Assembly: GCF_022533585.1 (NCBI RefSeq)
Contig: NZ_CP092827.1
Location: forward strand, 1,094,001 to 1,158,000
Reading direction: 5' to 3'
DNA length: 64,000 nucleotides
From: Pseudomonas sp. LS.1a
GTDB lineage: Bacteria; Pseudomonadota; Gammaproteobacteria; Pseudomonadales; Pseudomonadaceae
Part shown: positions 40,390 through 49,046 of the stretch, piece by piece
Layout: each line of letters begins with the position of its first letter
How positions within the stretch are numbered: position 1 is the stretch's first letter
Position numbers and translations under genes: made by a program
Notes under the pieces: generated by a model
What the model was told of the DNA's origin: nothing
Database searches by the model: none
What the model saw: the letters and a program-made list of their open reading frames with translations, nothing else

Positions 40390-42153
40390 ATGCTTGTTAG
40401 ATATTGCGTGGCGACCGTGCTGAGCCTGACCCTGTCCATGGCCTGTGCCGAAGAGCCGGTGTTCGATGACAACGGCACGCCCCTGTACGAGGTCAACTTC
40501 GTCGACACCGAACTGGGCGAGTTCATCGATAGCGTGTCGCGCATCACCGGGACCACCTTCATTGTCGACCCCCGAGTCAAGGGCAAGGTCACCGTGCGCA
40601 CCGTCGACCTGCACGACGCCGATGCCATCTACGACATCTTCCTGGCCCAGTTGCGCGCCCAGGGCTACGCCACTGTCGACCTGCCCAACGGCAGCGTGAA
40701 GATCGTTCCCGACCAGGCCGCTCGCCTGGAACCCGTGCCGGTGGAGGCCGGAGGGCAGCAGGGGGAAGGCAGCGACAGCGTGGCTACTCGGGTATTCAAT
40801 GTGCGCAACGCCGCCAGCGAGCAGGTGCTGGGCATTCTCAAGCCTCTGATCGACCCTCGGGTCGGTGTGATCACACCTTACCCGGCGGCGCACCAGTTGG
40901 TCGTTACCGACTGGCGCAGCAACCTGGAACGTATCGCCAGCTTGCTGCGCCAGCTCGACCGCCCCCAGGAGACACCCGGCAACGGCAGTACTCAGGTCAT
41001 CTACCTGCGGCATGCCAATGCTGGCGAAGTGGTCAAGGTGTTGCGCGGGCTCAGCCAGGAAGGCATGGCGCCCGCTGAAGGTGCGGGCGAAGGCGAGGGC
41101 AAGGACCGGCTCGTGGTGGCTGCTGCCGGCGGCTCGGGCATCCGCCTGGAATACGAAGAAGGCACCAACGCCGTGGTCATGGTCGGCCCCGACAGCGAGC
41201 TGGCCGCCTACCGCGCCATCGTCGAGCAGCTGGACATTCGCCGTGCCCAGGTCGTGGTGGAAGCGATCATCGCCGAGGTGTCCGACAGCAGCGCCCAGGA
41301 ACTGGGTGTGCAGTGGCTGTTCGCCGACGAGAAGTTCGGTGCCGGCATTGTCAATTTCGGCAGCAACGGGGTGAACATCGCCAACATCGCCGGGGCCGCC
41401 GCCAGTGGCGACAACGAGGCCCTGAGCGACCTGTTGTCCAGCACCACCGGCGCCATGGCGGGTATCGGCCATTTCGGTGGCGGTTTCAACTTCGCCATGC
41501 TGGTCAATGCGCTGAAGGGCAAGAGCGGCTTCAACCTGCTGTCCACGCCCACCCTGCTGACCCTGGACAACGCCGAGGCGTCGATCCTGGTTGGCCAGGA
41601 GGTGCCCTTCGTCACCGGTTCGGTGACGCAGAGCAACGCCAACCCGTACCAGACCATCGAGCGCAAGGAGGTCGGGGTGAAGCTGCGCATCAAGCCGCAG
41701 ATCAACATCGACAACAGCGTGCGCCTGGATATTGTCCAGGAGGTGTCATCGATTGCCGAGTCAACCGCTGCCAGCGACGTGATCACCAACAAGCGCGAGA
41801 TCAAGACCAAGGTCATGGTCGAGGACAACGGCCTGGTGATCCTCGGCGGCCTGATCAGCGACGAACTGAGCACCAGCGACCAGCGCGTGCCGCTGCTAGG
41901 CGATATCCCTTACCTGGGCCGGCTGTTCCGCTCCGACGCCACCAAGAACACCAAGCAGAACCTGATGGTGTTCATTCGCCCGCGCATCCTGCGTGACGGG
42001 CCGAGCCTGGCCGGGCTCAGCGAAGCCAAGTACCGCACCTTGCAGCAGACCACGCCGCTGCAATTGCCTGACCTGGCTGATGCACAAGGTGCTACGCCGC
42101 TGCTGCAAGTGTTTCCCTCCAGCCGCGCACGGCTGGAAGGCGGTACCTGGTGA
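40390..42153 (+). CDS. gspD: Type II secretion outer-membrane secretin GspD
   Basis: 587 residues, shorter than typical GspD (about 650). Signal peptide to about residue 20 (ACAEEP), N0 domain (YEVNFVDTELGEFIDSVSRITG), N1-N3 domains (VFNVRNAASEQVL; VIYLRHANAGEVVKVLRGL), then the C-terminal secretin core (LLSTPTLLTLDNAEASILVGQEVPF split as LLSTPTLLTLDN and ASILVGQEVPF; VEDNGLVILGGL; LGRLFRSDATKNTKQNLMVFI). Forms the outer-membrane channel. No pilotin (GspS) is seen. Overlaps gspE by four bases. Confidence 0.92.
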   Translation: MLVRYCVATVLSLTLSMACAEEPVFDDNGTPLYEVNFVDTELGEFIDSVSRITGTTFIVDPRVKGKVTVRTVDLHDADAIYDIFLAQLRAQGYATVDLPNGSVKIVPDQAARLEPVPVEAGGQQGEGSDSVATRVFNVRNAASEQVLGILKPLIDPRVGVITPYPAAHQLVVTDWRSNLERIASLLRQLDRPQETPGNGSTQVIYLRHANAGEVVKVLRGLSQEGMAPAEGAGEGEGKDRLVVAAAGGSGIRLEYEEGTNAVVMVGPDSELAAYRAIVEQLDIRRAQVVVEAIIAEVSDSSAQELGVQWLFADEKFGAGIVNFGSNGVNIANIAGAAASGDNEALSDLLSSTTGAMAGIGHFGGGFNFAMLVNALKGKSGFNLLSTPTLLTLDNAEASILVGQEVPFVTGSVTQSNANPYQTIERKEVGVKLRIKPQINIDNSVRLDIVQEVSSIAESTAASDVITNKREIKTKVMVEDNGLVILGGLISDELSTSDQRVPLLGDIPYLGRLFRSDATKNTKQNLMVFIRPRILRDGPSLAGLSEAKYRTLQQTTPLQLPDLADAQGATPLLQVFPSSRARLEGGTW

Positions 42154-43601
42154 TGCTGCCTTATCGCCAGGCACGGCAGAGCGGGGTGGCCATGGCCCCG
42201 GCGGAGCAGGGCTGGCAGCTGTGGCTGCGGCGCGACGCCGACAGTGCCCAGTTGCAGGAGCTGTTGCGCGTGCACGGCCAGCCCAGCCTGCTCGAATACC
42301 TGGAGCCTGCGCTGTTCGACGAACGCCTTGGCCAGCTGTACCAGGCTGGTGATGCCGCCACCGAGGCGCTGATCGAAGGCATCGGTGACCAGGTCGACCT
42401 GGACAGCCTGATGAGCGAAATGCCGCGCATCGAGGACCTGCTGGAAAGCGACGACGAAGCTCCGGTAATCCGCCTGATCAACGGCCTGTTCGGCCAGGCC
42501 CTGCGCCTGCGCGCCTCGGACATTCATATAGAAACCTTCGAGCAGAGCCTGGTGGTGCGCCTGCGGGTCGATGGTCACCTGCGCGAAGTGTTGCGCCCAC
42601 CGCGTGCACTGTCGGCCATGCTGGTGTCGCGGATCAAGGTCATGGCGCGCCTGGACATCGCCGAAAAGCGCCAGCCCCAGGATGGCCGTATCACCCTGCG
42701 TGCGGCGGGGCGTGAAGTGGATGTGCGCGTTTCGACCCTGCCCGGCATCCATGGCGAGCGGGTGGTGATGCGTGTGCTCGACAAGCAGGCCAGCCTTTTG
42801 GCGCTAGGCAACCTGGGCATGCCGGCAGCGGTGTTGCAGGGCCTGCGCAGCTGCCTGGCGCGGCCCAACGGCATCGTGCTATCCACGGGGCCGACCGGTT
42901 CGGGCAAGACCACTACCTTGTACGCCAGCCTCAACAGCCTCAACGACGGCAGCCGCAATATCCTCACCGTCGAGGACCCGGTGGAATACGCCATCGCCGG
43001 CATCGGCCAGACCGCCATCAACCCGCGTGCCGGGCTGACCTTCGCCAGTGGCCTGCGCGCCATCCTGCGCCAGGACCCGGACGTGATCATGCTCGGCGAA
43101 ATCCGCGACCAGGAGACCGCGCAGATCGCCGTGCAGGCCAGCCTCACCGGCCACCTGGTGTTATCCACACTGCACACCAACAGTGCGGTGGGCGCGGTGA
43201 CCCGCCTGCGTGACATGGGCGTCGAGCCGTTCCTGATCGCCTCGTGCCTGCGCGGCGTACTGGCCCAGCGCCTGGTGCGGCGCTTGTGCAGTTGCGCCGT
43301 GGCGCACCCACTGCAACCGGCGGAACGTGACCTGTGGCCCGAGCTGGCGGCACTGGGCAGCAGCTACCACGCAGTGGGCTGCGAGCAGTGCCAGGGCAGC
43401 GGTTATGTCGGGCGCCTGGGCCTGTATGAATTCATCGAACTGGACGCCGGGCTGATCGGCCTGCTGTACGACGGCGCCAGTGAACTGGCCATGCAGGACT
43501 ACCTGGCCGAACGCCGGCAGAGCCTGGTGGCGATGGCCAGCGGCTGCCTGGCCCGTGGCGAGACCAGTTTTGCCGAAGTACTGCGTGTGGTGCAGGGCTG
43601 A
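42150..43601 (+). CDS. gspE: Type II secretion ATPase GspE
   Basis: 483 residues. N-terminal N1E region, then the ATPase core: Walker A GPTGSGKTTTLYA, Asp box, Walker B MLGEIRDQETAQIA, His box LSTLHTNSAVGAVTRL, and a C-terminal Zn segment (RRLCSCA ... CEQCQGSGYVGRLG). Powers pseudopilus assembly through GspF/L. Four-base overlap with gspD and three bases before gspF. Confidence 0.94.
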   Translation: MMLPYRQARQSGVAMAPAEQGWQLWLRRDADSAQLQELLRVHGQPSLLEYLEPALFDERLGQLYQAGDAATEALIEGIGDQVDLDSLMSEMPRIEDLLESDDEAPVIRLINGLFGQALRLRASDIHIETFEQSLVVRLRVDGHLREVLRPPRALSAMLVSRIKVMARLDIAEKRQPQDGRITLRAAGREVDVRVSTLPGIHGERVVMRVLDKQASLLALGNLGMPAAVLQGLRSCLARPNGIVLSTGPTGSGKTTTLYASLNSLNDGSRNILTVEDPVEYAIAGIGQTAINPRAGLTFASGLRAILRQDPDVIMLGEIRDQETAQIAVQASLTGHLVLSTLHTNSAVGAVTRLRDMGVEPFLIASCLRGVLAQRLVRRLCSCAVAHPLQPAERDLWPELAALGSSYHAVGCEQCQGSGYVGRLGLYEFIELDAGLIGLLYDGASELAMQDYLAERRQSLVAMASGCLARGETSFAEVLRVVQG

Positions 43602-43604
43602 GCC

Positions 43605-44807
43605 ATGCCGACCTATCGCTACCAGGCCGTCGATCTCGCCGGCAAGCCCCACAAGGCCAGCTTGCAGGCCGACAGCGAACGTCATGCCCGTCAGTTGTTG
43701 CGCGAGCAGGGCCTGTTCGCTCGCCGGTTGCAGCGTCACGAAGCCGGCACCCGGCAACCCCGGCGCCAGCGCCTGAGCCGCGCCCAGCTGTGCGAACTGA
43801 CTCGTCAGCTGGCCACCCTGACCGGTGCCGGCATCCCTCTGGTCGACGCCCTGGCTACCCTGGAACGGCAACTGCGCCAGCCCGCCCTGCACAGTGTGCT
43901 GGTGGCCTTGCGCGGCTCGTTGGCCGAAGGCCTGGGCCTGGCCCGCAGCCTGGCCCGTCAGGGGGCACCGTTCACCGGCCTGTATTGCGCGCTGGTCGAG
44001 GCCGGCGAGCGCTCCGGGCGCCTGGCCCAGGTGCTGACCCGCCTCGCCGACCACCTGGAGCAGGTACAACGACAACAGCACAAGGCACGTACCGCGCTGA
44101 TCTACCCCACCGTTTTGATGGGGGTATCACTCGCCGTGGTAGTAGGCCTGATGACCTTCGTCGTGCCCAAGCTCACCGAACAGTTCGCCCACGCCGGGCA
44201 GAGCCTGCCGCTCATTACATCGCTGCTGATCGGTCTGAGCCAAGGGCTGGTGCAGGCCGGGCCCTGGCTGTTGGCGCTGGCCCTGCTGCTCGGCGTGCTC
44301 GGCGGCTGGTTGTTGCGCAAGCCGTACTGGTGCCTGCGCCGCGACCAGTTGCTGCTACGTCTGCCACACATTGGCAGCCTGCTGCAGGTGCTGGAAAGCG
44401 CGCGCCTGGCACGCAGCCTGGCGATTCTCAGCGGCAGCGGTGTGGCCCTGCTCGAAGCCCTGCAAGTGGCCACTGAAACTGTCGGCAACCGGCGTATCCG
44501 TCTGGCCATGGAGCAGGTGCGCCAGCAGGTGCAGGGCGGCACCAGCCTGCACCGCGCGCTGGATGCCAGCCAGCAATTCCCGCCGCTGCTGGTGAACATG
44601 GTCGGCAGCGGTGAGGCCAGCGGCACCCTGGCCGACATGCTCGAGCGCGTGGCCGACGACCAGGAGCGCGGCTTTGCCCGCCAGGTCGATACCGCCATGG
44701 CGCTGTTCGAACCCCTGATGATCCTGGTGATGGGCGCCGTGGTGCTGTTCATCGTGCTGGCGGTGCTGCTGCCGATCATGCAACTCAACCAGGGCCTGCA
44801 ACTGTGA
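43605..44807 (+). CDS. gspF: Type II secretion inner-membrane platform GspF
   Basis: 400 residues. Two repeated T2SF domains with the motifs LVEAGERSGRL and MVGSGEASGTLADML, and three membrane helices (about residues 168-190, 220-245 and 370-392). The PulF/PilC family core of the secretion motor. Runs directly into gspG. Confidence 0.94.
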   Translation: MPTYRYQAVDLAGKPHKASLQADSERHARQLLREQGLFARRLQRHEAGTRQPRRQRLSRAQLCELTRQLATLTGAGIPLVDALATLERQLRQPALHSVLVALRGSLAEGLGLARSLARQGAPFTGLYCALVEAGERSGRLAQVLTRLADHLEQVQRQQHKARTALIYPTVLMGVSLAVVVGLMTFVVPKLTEQFAHAGQSLPLITSLLIGLSQGLVQAGPWLLALALLLGVLGGWLLRKPYWCLRRDQLLLRLPHIGSLLQVLESARLARSLAILSGSGVALLEALQVATETVGNRRIRLAMEQVRQQVQGGTSLHRALDASQQFPPLLVNMVGSGEASGTLADMLERVADDQERGFARQVDTAMALFEPLMILVMGAVVLFIVLAVLLPIMQLNQGLQL

Positions 44808-44824
44808 CGACAAGGAGTACTGCC

Positions 44825-45259
44825 ATGCAGCATCGACGTAACCGCCAGCGCGGTTTCACCCTCATGGAAATCATGGTGGTGATCTTCATCATCGGCTTGC
44901 TGATCGCCGTGGTTGCGCCCAGCGTGCTGGGCAACCAGGACAAGGCCATGAAGCAGAAGGTGATGGCCGACCTGGCCACCCTAGAGCAGGCGCTGGACAT
45001 GTATCGCCTGGACAACCTGCGTTTCCCCAGCAGCGAACAGGGCCTGGCCGCGCTGGTGAAAAAGCCGGCCCAGGAACCGCTGCCACGGGCCTGGCGCAGT
45101 GACGGCTACGTGCGCCGCCTGCCGGAAGACCCGTGGGGCACCCCATACCAGTACCGCATGCCCGGCGAACATGGCCGGGTCGACGTGTACTCGCTGGGCG
45201 CCGATGGCCAGCCGGGCGGCGAAGGCCAGGATGCCGACCTGGGTAACTGGGAGCTGTAA
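44825..45259 (+). CDS. gspG: Type II secretion major pseudopilin GspG
   Basis: 144 residues from ATG 44825 with AAGGAG ahead; an earlier in-frame GTG (44804) overlaps gspF. Prepilin leader MQHRRNRQRG then FTLMEIMVVIFIIGLLIAVV with Glu+5, and the GspG signature PSSEQGLAALVKKP, GxPYQYRMPG, SLGADGQPGGEGQDADLGNW (calcium-binding loop). Main subunit of the pseudopilus. Needs a prepilin peptidase (GspO/PilD), which is not in this window. Confidence 0.94.
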   Translation: MQHRRNRQRGFTLMEIMVVIFIIGLLIAVVAPSVLGNQDKAMKQKVMADLATLEQALDMYRLDNLRFPSSEQGLAALVKKPAQEPLPRAWRSDGYVRRLPEDPWGTPYQYRMPGEHGRVDVYSLGADGQPGGEGQDADLGNWEL

Positions 45260-45262
45260 CGG

Positions 45263-45700
45263 GTGCGTTGTCAGCGGGGCTTCAGCCTGATCGAGTTGCT
45301 GGTGGTGCTGGCCATCGCCGGGCTGATGACCGGGCTGGCGGTGGCTGGGTTCGGCAACAGCCAGGCCAGTGTCGATCAGGCCCTGCAACGGCTGGCGACC
45401 GAGACCCGGGCACAGGCCGCGCTGGCCCGGCATGCCGGGCAACTGCGCGGGCTGCGCTGGAATGGCCAGCGCCCGGAGTTCGTCCGGCGCGAGGGCAATG
45501 GCTGGGTGGTCGAAGCCGTCGCCCTCGGCGACTGGCCCAAGGGCCTGCACCCGGACTGGCCGGCCAGCCCGCAGCCGCGCCTGCTGTTCACCCCGCATGG
45601 CTGGGCGCAACCGGGCAATGTGCGCTGGCGCTGGGCCGATGGCAGCCAGCAATGGGCCTGGAGCCGCGCTGGCCGCTTGCAGGTGGTGGTTGCCCCATGA
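45263..45700 (+). CDS. gspH: Type II secretion minor pseudopilin GspH
   Basis: 145 residues, GTG start. Leader MRCQRG then FSLIELLVVLAIAGLMTG with Glu+5; family GspH (short C-terminal domain). Overlaps gspI by four bases. Minor pilin at the tip of the pseudopilus. Confidence 0.85.
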   Translation: MRCQRGFSLIELLVVLAIAGLMTGLAVAGFGNSQASVDQALQRLATETRAQAALARHAGQLRGLRWNGQRPEFVRREGNGWVVEAVALGDWPKGLHPDWPASPQPRLLFTPHGWAQPGNVRWRWADGSQQWAWSRAGRLQVVVAP

Positions 45701-46065
45701 AGCAGCATCAGCGTGGCTTCACCCTGCTGGAAGTGACCGTGGCCCTGGCGATCGCCGCAGTGCTGGCGGTGATCACCAGCCAGGTTCTGCGCCAGCGCCT
45801 GGCGGTGCAGGACAACCTGCAACAGCACCGCCTTGGCCTGCTGTGTGCGCGCGAACTGCAAACCCGCTTTGCCGTCGAGCAGTACTGGCCAGCTGCAAAC
45901 CAGGTTGGCGGTGAACTGAGCCAGGGTGGCCAGCGCTGCCACTGGCAACTGCAACTGCGCCGCACCGGCGTACGCGACCTGCGCCGTGGCGAACTGCTGC
46001 TGTTCGCCGACCGCGACCAGCGCCTGCCGCTGGGCCAGTACACCGTATTCCTGGAGCGGCCATGA
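45697..46065 (+). CDS. gspI: Type II secretion minor pseudopilin GspI
   Basis: 122 residues. Leader MKQHQRG then FTLLEVTVALAIAAVLAV with Glu+5; C-terminal domain with LQHRLGLLCARELQTRFA as in GspI. Forms the I-J-K tip complex. Its stop overlaps the gspJ ATG (ATGA). Confidence 0.87.
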   Translation: MKQHQRGFTLLEVTVALAIAAVLAVITSQVLRQRLAVQDNLQQHRLGLLCARELQTRFAVEQYWPAANQVGGELSQGGQRCHWQLQLRRTGVRDLRRGELLLFADRDQRLPLGQYTVFLERP

Positions 46066-46808
46066 GTTACAGAAATCCTGAAGCTTGTGCGGTCCCTGTG
46101 GGGGCGGGTTTACCCGCGAAGCAGGCACCGCGGTGTGTGGCACCGGCTTCGCCGGTGTTCGCGGGTGAACCCGCTCCCACAGGGAAGGCGTATACCCGTC
46201 AGCCCGGTATCCTGCCCACGAAGCGCCGCCAGGCCGGCCTGACCCTGATCGAGCTGATGGTTGCCCTGGCCCTTACCGCCGTGCTCGGCATCATGCTCGC
46301 CGCCCTGGTCAACGGCTGGCTCAAGGTCCGCGAACGCCTGCAGGTCACCACCCGGGAAACCTCGGTGCTGGACTTCTGCCTGGCCCTGGAGCGTCGCTTC
46401 GACAGCCCGGTGATGCGCCGTGTCTACGACCAGCGCCTGCCCCTGGCCAGCCGCTGGCTGGACTGGCAACCGGCAAGCAACCAGTTGCTCTGGGTCGCCA
46501 CCACCGGCCTGCCGGAAGCCGAAGGCGGCTCGCGCCTGCAACGCCAGCGCCTGCGCTTCGAGGCACGCGAGCAGCGCCTGCTGCTGGAAAGTTCGGCCGA
46601 CCTTTACGCCGCCGCCGCCCCAGGTTGGGTCCAGCGCGAACGGCTCGATCGGGTCAGTGCCATGAATGTTCTTTATTACCAGGGCGGCCGCTGGCTGGCC
46701 TGGCCTTCCGACCAACCTGCGCACCCCGGCCGTGGCGTGCGTCTGGAGCTGCAGCGTGACGGAGCACCCTATGTCTGCACCTTCGCCCTCCCGTGGGGGC
46801 GCTCATGA
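46062..46808 (+). CDS. gspJ: Type II secretion minor pseudopilin GspJ with REP-derived leader extension
   Basis: 248 residues as read. The mature protein starts at about residue 60 (RRQAG / LTLIELMVALALTAV, Glu+5 present, Leu at +1 instead of Phe) and continues as a normal GspJ (EALERRFDS-type; LDWQPASNQLLWV; QGGRWLAWP). The preceding 59 residues are far longer than a usual 6-15 residue leader and are encoded by an inverted REP pair at 46094-46184 (PVGAGLPAK ... FAGEPAPTG). ATG 46062 overlaps the gspI stop, so this was probably the original start; a GTG at 46155 would give a 28-residue leader. Whether it is processed by PilD is open. Confidence 0.82.
   Translation: MSYRNPEACAVPVGAGLPAKQAPRCVAPASPVFAGEPAPTGKAYTRQPGILPTKRRQAGLTLIELMVALALTAVLGIMLAALVNGWLKVRERLQVTTRETSVLDFCLALERRFDSPVMRRVYDQRLPLASRWLDWQPASNQLLWVATTGLPEAEGGSRLQRQRLRFEAREQRLLLESSADLYAAAAPGWVQRERLDRVSAMNVLYYQGGRWLAWPSDQPAHPGRGVRLELQRDGAPYVCTFALPWGRS
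46094..46184. repeat. REP pair inside gspJ coding sequence
   Basis: CCCTGTGGGGGCGGGTTTACC... and ...GGGTGAACCCGCTCCCACAGGG in inverse orientation, with GGCACCGGCTTCGCCGGTG in between. Translated in frame without a stop as part of the GspJ leader. Confidence 0.88.
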
Positions 46809-47881
46809 AGTTTGAATGGCGGCGGCGCAGCCCGGCCCAGACATGGCTGTTGCTGCGACCGGGCATTGTCTGGCACTGGGCGCTGGTCGAGGGTGACCTT
46901 GTGCAACGCCAAGGCCAGGGCGAGCCCCCGGCGAACCTGCTGGCCCGTGTGGCGTTGGTCCTGCCTGCCCAGGCCTGCAGCCATTTCCGCGTGCCGGCAC
47001 CGCCCGGCCTCAAGCGTGAAGAATGGCCGCTGTTGCTCGAAGACCGCCTGCTGCAGGCCATCGATGAGGTGACATGCGCCTGCCTGGCTCGCGAGCCTGG
47101 CCATCTGCGGTTACTGGTGGTGGCCCGTCAGCAACTGGACGACTGGCGCGGGCAGTGTGCCGAATGGGGCTTGCAGGTGGCGCGTTGCTGGGCGGAGCTG
47201 CAGCTGCTGCCGCCCCCTGAGGCGGGCTATGCCTGGCAATGGCAGCGCACACCCGGCATGTCCTTGTACATAGGGCTGGCCGAAGACGGGCAGGAGCACT
47301 GGCTGGCTTGGCCGGAGGGACTGGGCGAGGTGCCACGGCAACCGTGGGCGGCGCTGCAAAAGGTCTCGCTGAGCGGCGACTGGCCAAGTACGTTGGTACC
47401 GCTCGATACATTGCCCGGCCTGTTCGAGCGTACCCGCAAGGTGCGCCCGCTGCCGGCGGTTTCCCGGCCGCAGCAACGGCTGCTCGCTGCCTGCCTGGTA
47501 CTGGCTGCCATCTGGGGCGGGCTGTGGTTGAGCACGCAGTGGGGCCAGGCGCAACGCTGGCGCAGCCAGGTCATCGCCGTGACCGGTGAGCAGGCCAGCC
47601 CGCGGCACGCCGCGCAGGCCCTCAAGCGCCTGCGCGAAACCGAACTGCAGCAGCAACTGCGCACGCGCCAGCTCGACGACCTGCAGGCGACGTTGCAGGC
47701 CTGGTTGCGTGAGCACCCCGGCTGGCGCCTGCAAGCGGTGCGCTTCGATGGCCAGCGCTGGCACCTGCGGCTGGAGGGCGAGGGCAGTGCGCCGCCATGG
47801 AGCGACATGGCTACAGCTGCCGGGGCCTCCGTCCAGGTGCAAGATGGCCAAGTGGTGTTCGACCTGGGAGCGGCCTCATGA
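46805..47881 (+). CDS. gspL: Type II secretion platform protein GspL
   Basis: 358 residues from ATG 46805, which overlaps the gspJ stop (ATGA). N-terminal actin-like cytoplasmic domain (LKREEWPLLLEDRLLQ), one membrane helix (about residues 227-247, LLAACLVLAAIWGGLWL) and a ferredoxin-like periplasmic domain. Recruits GspE. Somewhat short for the family but all three parts are present. Overlaps gspM by four bases. Confidence 0.85.
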   Translation: MKFEWRRRSPAQTWLLLRPGIVWHWALVEGDLVQRQGQGEPPANLLARVALVLPAQACSHFRVPAPPGLKREEWPLLLEDRLLQAIDEVTCACLAREPGHLRLLVVARQQLDDWRGQCAEWGLQVARCWAELQLLPPPEAGYAWQWQRTPGMSLYIGLAEDGQEHWLAWPEGLGEVPRQPWAALQKVSLSGDWPSTLVPLDTLPGLFERTRKVRPLPAVSRPQQRLLAACLVLAAIWGGLWLSTQWGQAQRWRSQVIAVTGEQASPRHAAQALKRLRETELQQQLRTRQLDDLQATLQAWLREHPGWRLQAVRFDGQRWHLRLEGEGSAPPWSDMATAAGASVQVQDGQVVFDLGAAS

Positions 47882-48264
47882 ACCGGGACTGGCTAAAGCG
47901 TCATCGTCTGAAGTTCGCCTGGGCACTGATTGCTTTGTTGCTGGCCTTCCTTGCCCTGCGCGCAGGCCTTGCGCAATGGCGCGAGCTCAGCCAGTGGCGC
48001 GGGCTGGCCGAACAGGCCGCCAGCCTGCAGCGCGGCCCGGGGTTGAACCTGGAGCGGCTACGCCAGTCGGCTCAGGCGCGGCAGATCGAACTGGCCGAGG
48101 TCGATGCGCACGACAAAACCTGGCAACTGCATGGGCAGGTGGCCGACGAGCGCGTGCTGCAAGGCTGGTTGCAAAGCCTGCGTGCAGAAGGTGCCCAGCT
48201 ACTGCAATGGGGGCTGGAGCAGGATGCCAAGGGCCTGCGCTTCAACCTGGTGGTGCAGCCATGA
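47878..48264 (+). CDS. gspM: Type II secretion platform protein GspM-like
   Basis: 128 residues. Positively charged start MNRDWLKRHRLK, one membrane helix (about residues 13-31), then a small periplasmic alpha/beta domain. Low sequence conservation is normal for GspM; its place between GspL and GspN is the main evidence. Partners GspL. Confidence 0.78.
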   Translation: MNRDWLKRHRLKFAWALIALLLAFLALRAGLAQWRELSQWRGLAEQAASLQRGPGLNLERLRQSAQARQIELAEVDAHDKTWQLHGQVADERVLQGWLQSLRAEGAQLLQWGLEQDAKGLRFNLVVQP

Positions 48265-48920
48265 GCCGCAAGGGCATGGCGTGGGTTGTGCTGGTATTCG
48301 TGCTGTCGGTAGTGGTTGAGCTTCCGGCCAATTGGGTGGTGCGTGCGTTCGGCCTGCCAATGCGTGACGCCAGTGGCAGCCTGTGGCAAGGCCAGGCCCG
48401 ACAGTTGGGCCCGGTCGGGCCTTTGCACTGGACGGTGCAGCCTTGGCGCTTGCAGGCGAATGCGCAGTTGGGCTTTCAGGGCCAGGCCTGGCAGTTGCGT
48501 GCCGAAGGCTGGCCTTGGCGCTGGCGGCTCGACGCCTCTGCGGTGGGCGCCCAGGCGACCGTTCCGACGGATTATCGCCTGGCGGGTCAGTGGCAGGGGG
48601 CATTGCGAATTCAGGGGGCAGGGCGCCAATGTCTTACCAGTGAAGGCCGCATAACGGTAACCGACCTTGCCCTGAGCGAGCCCTGGTCGCTCGGCCTGGG
48701 GCAGGGCTGGCTGGAGATGGACTGCCAGCGCGGCTGGCGCCTGCGCGGGCAGTTGGTGCAGCAGGGGCAGCATCAACTGGCTGTGGATGCCGACCTGCCA
48801 GGGCGCCGGGCGCAGGTAGTGTTCGAGTTGCAGCCGGAGGCGGCGCTGACACCCTTGCTACGTGGGGGGCAGTGGATTGGGCCACAGGCATTGGCAGGGC
48901 AGCGAGACTTGCGCTGGTAA
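48261..48920 (+). CDS. gspN: Type II secretion protein GspN-like
   Basis: 219 residues. N-terminal membrane anchor (GMAWVVLVFVLSVVVELPANWV, split here as VVLVFVLSVV and ELPANWVVRA) with the GspN-typical PA.WV motif, then SGSLWQGQARQL and beta-rich periplasmic part. GspN is optional in type II systems and its role is unclear. Last gene of the operon; overlaps gspM by four bases. Confidence 0.8.
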   Translation: MSRKGMAWVVLVFVLSVVVELPANWVVRAFGLPMRDASGSLWQGQARQLGPVGPLHWTVQPWRLQANAQLGFQGQAWQLRAEGWPWRWRLDASAVGAQATVPTDYRLAGQWQGALRIQGAGRQCLTSEGRITVTDLALSEPWSLGLGQGWLEMDCQRGWRLRGQLVQQGQHQLAVDADLPGRRAQVVFELQPEAALTPLLRGGQWIGPQALAGQRDLRW

Positions 48921-48980
48921 GGGGAAATGCGTGGAGATTGCATGAAGGCTGGGAGGTGATTGGCTTGAGTCTTGAGTGGG

Positions 48981-49027
48981 GGCGCAAATCGAGCGCCGCG
49001 CGGGCGGCGCTCGATCGTGCAGGCGCC
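48981..49027. repeat. Second copy of the ATCGAGCGCCGC palindrome
   Basis: Inner arms ATCGAGCGCCGC (48988-48999) and GCGGCGCTCGAT (49004-49015), outer GGCGC/GCGCC pair. Same core as 27900-27951. Located between gspN and the L,D-transpeptidase gene, at the end of both. Confidence 0.75.
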
Positions 49028-49046
49028 GGAAATGCTCCGACAAACC

